Positions 50,766 to 56,169 of a stretch of 56,169 nucleotides of DNA are shown here, piece after piece. Numbering within the stretch: the first letter of the stretch is position 1; every line of letters starts with the position of its first letter. Origin of the DNA: Russula earlei (taxonomy: Eukaryota > Basidiomycota > Agaricomycetes > Russulales > Russulaceae); contig JAGFNK010000343.1 of NCBI GenBank assembly GCA_025769875.1, positions 1 to 56,169 of the forward strand, read 5' to 3'. Under the pieces are notes generated by a model. It ran no database searches, had not been told where the DNA came from, and was given only the letters and a program-made list of their open reading frames with translations. A program made the translations under genes and the position numbers.

Positions 50766-51250
50766 GCCAGATGAGAGAAAGTCATGAAAGAAAAAAAAAA
50801 GCATACAGCTTAACACGCGATTTTTGCACATGTGGGAAGTTCAGTTGTGTGTCATCATGGATTCATGTGTTGGAATTGGCCCAGCATGCATGGAGGGAGG
50901 GAGTGCGTGAAAGTAGCGCACTGTGTGATTCCCAAGCCAGTGGGAATCCACCTTACAGTGGATGCAACAAGGGTGGTGGGGTGGAAAGTGGCAGCAACAT
51001 GAGAGAGAGGGCAGTGGCAGCATGGTCACAAGTGTGGCAGCAATGATGATGCAAGAGCATGAGTGCAGCTGTTCCTGGGTCAAGACTGGTCTGAACTGGT
51101 CAATTGACTGCAAATGACCAAATGTAACTGGTCACATGTGGTCCGGTCTGGTTTTTTGTAGATTTGGCAAACCAGTAGCCAGTCATGGTCTCGGTCACAC
51201 CAAAATCGTGGGAAAAACTGGACTTAACTGGACTTTGAAGCACTAAAATC
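50766..51250 (-). repeat. Dispersed repeat with GACTGG subterminal motifs (copy 2)
   Basis: Inverse of 21640-22137, sharing GCCAGATGAGAGA at the outer end and the CAGTCCAGT-type clusters at 51060-51240. Confidence 0.5.
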
Positions 51251-51251
51251 A

Positions 51252-51369
51252 ATGCCTGCACCCCCAAGGAAGAAGGCAAGGACTTGCTCTGTTGAGGTTG
51301 AGGAGATTGATGACATGGATAGCCCTGGCTGGACTGTGGCAGGCTCATTTGAAACCCCTAACTCCAAAA
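51252..51369 (+). pseudogene. Possible first exon of a hAT-like gene
   Basis: ATG 51252 opens MPAPPRKKARTCSVEVEEID, followed by …SFETPNSKK and then GTATGTTTTG, a good splice donor. It directly follows the repeat with GACTGG clusters, as an element's coding start would. Nothing downstream (51370-51620) is recognised as its continuation. Confidence 0.3.
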
Positions 51370-52172
51370 AGGTATGTTTTGCTTTGCATTTCTCACATTT
51401 TTGTCACATTGTGGGTTTTTATAGAAGGCTGGAAATGTAAAAAGGAGTCCAGTATATTTATTCTATGAAGTCATCAGCAAAGGGTCACATGGTAGTCTAG
51501 GAGAAGATGGCGATGTACATTATTGTTGCCTTCATGGCATTCATAAGATGTGTACCATCAAGAAGAAAATGAGAAGTAATCTAAACAGTGCATTTCTCAT
51601 CTTTTTTTTGTTTGTTTGTTCCTAATGGGTGACGCTTCCCTTAGCACTTGTAAATAATCTCCATGTCCATGTTAAGCCAATGTAATCCAATTCATTGGTG
51701 GATGGGTTGACACACACAATTCCCAAACCTCTTTCCTTTGGCTCATGACATTCTATGCATTCCTGGTGAGTAATTTTGATTTTGATAATAATCATCTTAT
51801 TCATGACATAGGCTCTGCTGTTGCCATTGAGCAGATATTCTCTGGTGGACAGGACATGATCTCCCTCCATCATGCCAGTCTCCATGCTGATACCATCCAT
51901 ATACTGATGCTTGTCAAGAAGTGGTTGCATCTTGCATGAATGCATGCTGATACTGCACTGAGCCATTGAGCTGTCAATTAAATATATGAGTCATGATTTT
52001 TTTGTTGCCTAATTGTAATACCATCTACCATACAACAGCTGTCTCTGTCCCTGTCCCATACCATCAGCAATCCAGTGAGTACACATGACAGATGGGGTAC
52101 AGGTCAGCCATACCCATCAGACAGCCATCATATCGACACCCATTACCCATCAGATGGACAGTGTGCAGCCCT
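51370..52172. other. No gene recognised
   Basis: A minus-strand frame at 51622-51966 is open but unrecognised. 52080-52172 has repeated CCCATCAGA(T/C) units and ends in GTGCAGCCCTA, where pogo copy 3 begins. A diverged counterpart of this junction (GGGCTGTGCACC) borders pogo copy 2 at about 43108. Confidence 0.3.
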
Positions 52173-53369
52173 ACTCAACAATCACATTTTCACATATCAT
52201 GGGGACATTTTCACAAATGCGGCAGTCACAGTGATTGGACCAGTTCTGCTGCATATGGGAGAACACTGTAATGTCAAGGGGTTGGAGTTTGTATGTGCAC
52301 CTGGAGGGGAACATGATGACAATGACTCTGTACTTGAATGTGAGTGCCCAGAGTTCATTGGTCTCATGAGGACCATGGCCATGAATGAACAGAACAACAG
52401 GATCACTGGTGACCTTGTGGTCCAGTGAAAAGGGAAGGAAGGAGTCATGGAATCACAATGACCCAATTTGTTGTCCACCCACCTGTTTGGGGATGTGGCA
52501 ATTCCTCTGATTTGGGTGGACAGCTCATTGGGAATTACCAGGACAAGCCCATTTGAAAGAATGAAGGTGGGGGCACAGTCAGCCCAGAAGGTGAAATACA
52601 CTAGACAATTGTGACAAGTTCAAGCAAATCAGAGCACATGCAATATAAGTTTACTTTCTTGAGGCTGTGCAAGTGGTAAAAGTGTTTACAGCATTTGTGG
52701 CCACCACTAACTTGGATCCCCTTCTTGTCCATGTTCCAGATGTGCTCTGGTGGGAGGCCTGGATGGTCACTGTAGATCCACTTAACTAGCTCAAAGTAAT
52801 GAATGACATTTGAAGGATGGAAATTCTGCATGTGCTTGGGGTCCAGGGAACTTGGCTTTGAGAGCTGAAGGTCACTGTGCTGCCTCCAGAATTGACAGTT
52901 CCAGTTGATACCTGGAATGACACCAGATATATTGTATACAAGGGAGCTGACCTCCATCTGGTCCATGGGCTTGACCATCAAAGCCTTGTGGTCAATCCAA
53001 GTGACCAGCGCATCTTCCTGCCTTTCTGAGAGCAATTGTCACCCTCATGTGAAACCTTCCTGGAACAATGGCCATTGATGTGGTCACTCAGTGTTTGACA
53101 AGAAATTTAAGAGCTTTTAATAGAGTCAGCAAGGAAAACAAGCCTCCTCATGTTGTGGGCAATTGCAGCTGCTTCTCTACTTTTGAAAAGCCCCCCCTGT
53201 AACTCAGTGATTGCTGCTTGAATGCAGTCCTCATATGCATTGTCCCATCTGCTTTTGCTCCAAATTGGGAGGCATAAATTAAGATGTTTTTAAGCACCCT
53301 GCAGTGTAGCAGCATTATGGAAGGAATGAGGAACAAGGAACACATATGATCAGCCAAGGATTCTGATTT
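52173..53369 (-). pseudogene. Pogo-like transposase, copy 3, inactive
   Basis: Minus strand. ERQEDALVTWIDHKAL, INWNCQFWRQHSDLQLSKPS, HIWNMDKKG (first Asp) are intact in 52601-53035. The second catalytic position reads LFIHGHGPHET, so Asp is replaced by His. Stops and frameshifts follow. The intron of copy 1 is still recognisable at about 53110-53160, but its donor GT is AT and its acceptor AG is AA. The plus-strand frame 52075-52428 is an antisense shadow of this gene. Confidence 0.82.
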
Positions 53370-53374
53370 GAAGT

Positions 53375-53760
53375 TGTTGCACAGCATAGAGCGCAGCTAA
53401 CAGGCCAAGCAACCCACCTTTAGAGGTTGTGCTAATGCTCAAGTGATATTGGGGTGTAGAGCGATGTGTATACTCGTCTACAAGTATGGTATTTATACCT
53501 CTATGACCCAGGGCTGTTCCAAAGTCCTAAAGAGGTGACTACAGGTGTCCACTATATCGCGCATTAAGTGATGCGTGATGTGGAAACGTTCTAGACGCAG
53601 CATAAGGCTGCATCTTGTGATAGATAGCGTACTATGCGTAACCCTATTGCCATAAGCGCATATACTAAAGTTCTGTCTAACACGTAACATCTATGAGCGG
53701 ATCTTGAACCTTGTATGAAGGTCTTCGCCTTCTTTGATCCGTTCGGGTTCCGGTTCAACA
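53375..53760 (-). mobile_element. 3' LTR of a Ty1/copia element, 386 bp
   Basis: Minus strand TGTTGAACCGG...TGTGCAACA with TATA box GGTATAAATACC inverted at about 53490-53500. Purine tract AGCAAGGGGGAG lies just upstream (53761-53772). The next bases are ACTTC, the predicted target duplication; the other copy is beyond the window. Inserted in pogo copy 3, ten bases from the position G1 used in copy 1. Confidence 0.85.
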
Positions 53761-53809
53761 CTCCCCCTTGCTAAGTGCATCGGTAGATGCCGTGAGCATT
53801 GTCCCACAT

Positions 53810-56169
53810 TCAGGGGTAGAACGTTAGTCCTAGTTGCTCCCTGAATTTGAGGAACTTGATGCAACCAAGGTTCTTGGTGAACATGTCGGCTGGGTTATTA
53901 GCCCCTTCAATAAAGAATAGCTCCACCTGTTTATTTTGTATGACTTCACGAATGAAGTGATAGCGCAAATCAATGTGTTTGATGCGCTTTTCTTGCACAG
54001 GGTTGGAGGCTAAGAATATTGAGCCTTGGTTATCACCGAACAGTGGGATGGGAGCAAGATTGATGCCAAGTTCTGTTAGTAAGGATTTAATCCAAACTAA
54101 CTGTCTGCTCGTGTCAGAGAGCGACATGTACTCGGCTTCAGTGAAGGAGAGCGCAACTGTTTTCTGCGCTCGTGAGTTCCACGAAAATATTGCTCCAGCC
54201 AGGTTCACCATATAGCCTGTAGTGGACTTCCGATTAGTCAGATCAGAAGCCCAGTCAGAGTCGGCATATGCCATCAAACCACCATTAGATGGTCCATCAT
54301 AGACCAAGGCATAATTGGCGGTTCCCAAGAGGTATCAGCAAATATAGTATGCACGATTTAAATGATCCTCTGAGGGATTGGCAGCATGTTGCGACAACTT
54401 TGTGACAGCAAAGGCTATGTCTGGACGCGTTCCAAGCATTATGTATAGGAGTGATCCTATAACCTGCTGAAATTTTGACCGCAAGGCTGGGTCAGCAGCG
54501 GAAGTGTTGGGAGAGGGGTGATAGCCCTCTGGTAGCGGAGTAGGAGCAGGGTTTGCGTTAAGCAAGTCAAAACGCTGCAGCACTTTCTGTAGATATTCAG
54601 TCTGGTCCAGATGTATCTGGCCTGACTTGCGTTGAATGCGCATGCGTAGAAATTCTTGGGCATTGCCCAGATCTCGACATTCCCAGAGCTTCATGAAGCG
54701 CTCCTTTGTTTTATTGATTTGTTTTTTGTCTGCTTCAAAGAAGAGCACATCATCAACATAGACGATGGCTATGATGCTCTTGTCTTTACTAACAAAGAGC
54801 CCAGAGTCAGACATAAGGCGAATAAGGCCGAGCGAGGCCATGGACTTGTCAAGGGCTTTCCACCAAGCAAGTGCCGCTTGCTTGAGTCCATATATTGCGC
54901 GTTTAAGGCGCATGACTTTGTGCTCTTGGCCTTTTATTTTGAAGCCCTCAGGCTGCTCCATATAGAGCTCTTCATCGAGCTCACCATAGAGAAAGGCAGT
55001 CTTGACGTCTAGTCCGCTAATGTGCCAGTTTTTGAGCGCTGCGAGCGCAATCATCAGGCGGACTGTCTCAAACCGTACCACGGGTGAGAATATTTCGTCA
55101 TAGTCAATGCCTTCTACTTGGGAGAAGCCTTTGGCGACTAGTCTGGCTTTTTTACAACCATCAGACTTAAGGTCGAATACCCATCTATTTTTAATTATTT
55201 TGCGATCCTTGGGAGGATCAACTAGTTCGAAGACTTTGCATCTGCGGAGGGATTCCAACTCCTCGCGACAAGCATCTTTCCACTCCTTTTGGAGTTCACT
55301 TGGCATTCGCAGAATGTCCCTAAAGGTCCATTCGCGAATCTTCGCAGTATCAGGTGTATCTGAACTTAGTGGAACTGCTTGGGCGAGCAGATAGTTCAGA
55401 AATTTGACTCCCCCCTTCCCTTGCTAGATGTAGAATGTCTTCTACCTCATCCTCAGAGGCTTGCGGCGGTTGATCGTCAAGGACAACAGGAGGGTAAGGG
55501 CCTGGGGCGGCCGATCCTGACGTACTACCCTCACCGGAGCTACCGGGTTGGTTTTCTGTCATTGTTCTCCATGTGCGTGTGCACCGAACGTCTTTTTCCA
55601 CTTCTGTGGGGTGTCTGCGTTCACCATAGACGTTGCCTGGACGGGTAGGTACTTTCCTCAACCGCTGAGACCTTCGAAGAGGTACAGGCTCTTCAACGGG
55701 AGGAGGGGACGGTGTAGGAGGGACGGGCGTTTGCTCGCGTTCCTCTTCTTGTGGCGCCTGTATAGGCTGCTCATCGTCCTCACTTTTAATTGTAGGGAAT
55801 GGGTCGTCAACACCAGGAATGGTGTCTTCAACAGGTTGTTGCGGTAGTTCCTCACGCGGTTCATTAATCCGCGTGGTACCTTTAGTGCGCGCTTTGTCGC
55901 ATTTGGGGTACAGGGTCTCATCGTACAGGGCGGTGGCATTTGTGTAAAGCGTATTATTTGGGAGCCTCATAAAGAGTGAGGCTTTGATCCCTTCAGTATG
56001 ACCAAGGTAGATCATAAGCTCGCTTTTAGGCGAAAGCTTGTTGACTCGACGCTTTTCTGGTATGTGCACATATGCACCACAACCAAATACTCTGAGGTGT
56101 GAGATATCAGGGACCTCGTTCTTTAGGACTTCGTAGGGTGTACGCCATTGAAGGCGTCTGGCAGTGTCC
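53810..56169 (-). pseudogene. pol: Ty1/copia polyprotein, C-terminal two thirds, cut by the window edge
   Basis: Minus strand, from the window end: integrase C-terminal part (RTPYEVLKNEVPDISHLRVF, then HIPEKRRVNKLSPKSELMIY), a Pro/Glu-rich linker with PLRRSQRLRKVPTRPG, then reverse transcriptase (WVFDLKSDG, ARLVAKGFSQVEGIDYDE, VKTAFLYGELDEELYM, active site YVDDV at about 54755) and RNase H (ADSDWASD, SFTEAEYMSLSD, FGDNQGSI). Two defects: one extra base in a six-C run at 55410-55415 shifts the frame between linker and RT, and TGA at about 54333-54335 replaces an Arg codon before YLLGT. Apart from these it is well preserved, so the insertion is fairly young. Gag, protease and the integrase core lie beyond the window. 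Confidence 0.9.

Noticed and set aside
52075..52428. Plus-strand ORF of 117 codons
   Set aside because: Antisense of pogo copy 3; the minus strand shows the transposase motifs.

Overview
The window looks like a transposon-dense chromosome segment of a basidiomycete fungus, most probably an Agaricomycete. The reasons are 48-56 nt introns, Ty3/gypsy chromoviruses with chromodomains, a Tad-like LINE ORF1, Fot1/pogo-type DDE genes and a Tc1 element. It holds no operons, rRNA or bacterial features. Only about 3 kb (roughly 16.4-19.1 kb) looks like ordinary host DNA. There a FIST-domain protein gene on the minus strand can be modelled in five exons (17654-19081), with a second, unrecognised low-complexity reading frame beyond its 3' end.

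Layout. 1-2287: 3' end of a degenerate gypsy element (family G2) with its LTR, set in an LTR of family C. 2832-10704: complete gypsy element (family G1) with 606/607 bp LTRs, 5 bp target duplication GCATT, gag, and a 1690-codon pol. It sits inside a pogo-like transposase gene (10705-13672) that also took an LTR-A insertion. 13673-15100: diverged LTR, a 554 bp inverted-repeat element and a tRNA-like sequence. 16.4-19.1 kb: host genes. 19799-21464: ORF1-only LINE with a 15 bp target duplication. 22.1-24.5 kb: ribosomal protein uS2 (RPS0) pseudogene split by a solo LTR. 24596-27515 and 36817-40321: two long-inverted-repeat elements with TA target duplications, the second almost entirely one palindrome. 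28.6-36.7 kb: solo LTRs and a Tc1 element. 41.0-53.4 kb: nested solo LTRs, two more pogo-like fragments, a second 554 bp element. 53375-56169: 3' part of a Ty1/copia element on the minus strand.

Most LTRs here are solo copies with exact 5 bp duplications, so LTR-LTR recombination has been frequent. Nesting gives relative ages, and several insertions are confirmed by an uninserted paralogue in the same window. Broken element genes mostly keep their frame and carry in-frame TGA stops, which fits C-to-T decay at CGA codons.

Names used: G1, G2 = gypsy families; LTR-A, B, C, E = LTR families defined here by their ends; FB1, FB2 = long-inverted-repeat elements. All identifications come from reading the sequence; no database search was possible.
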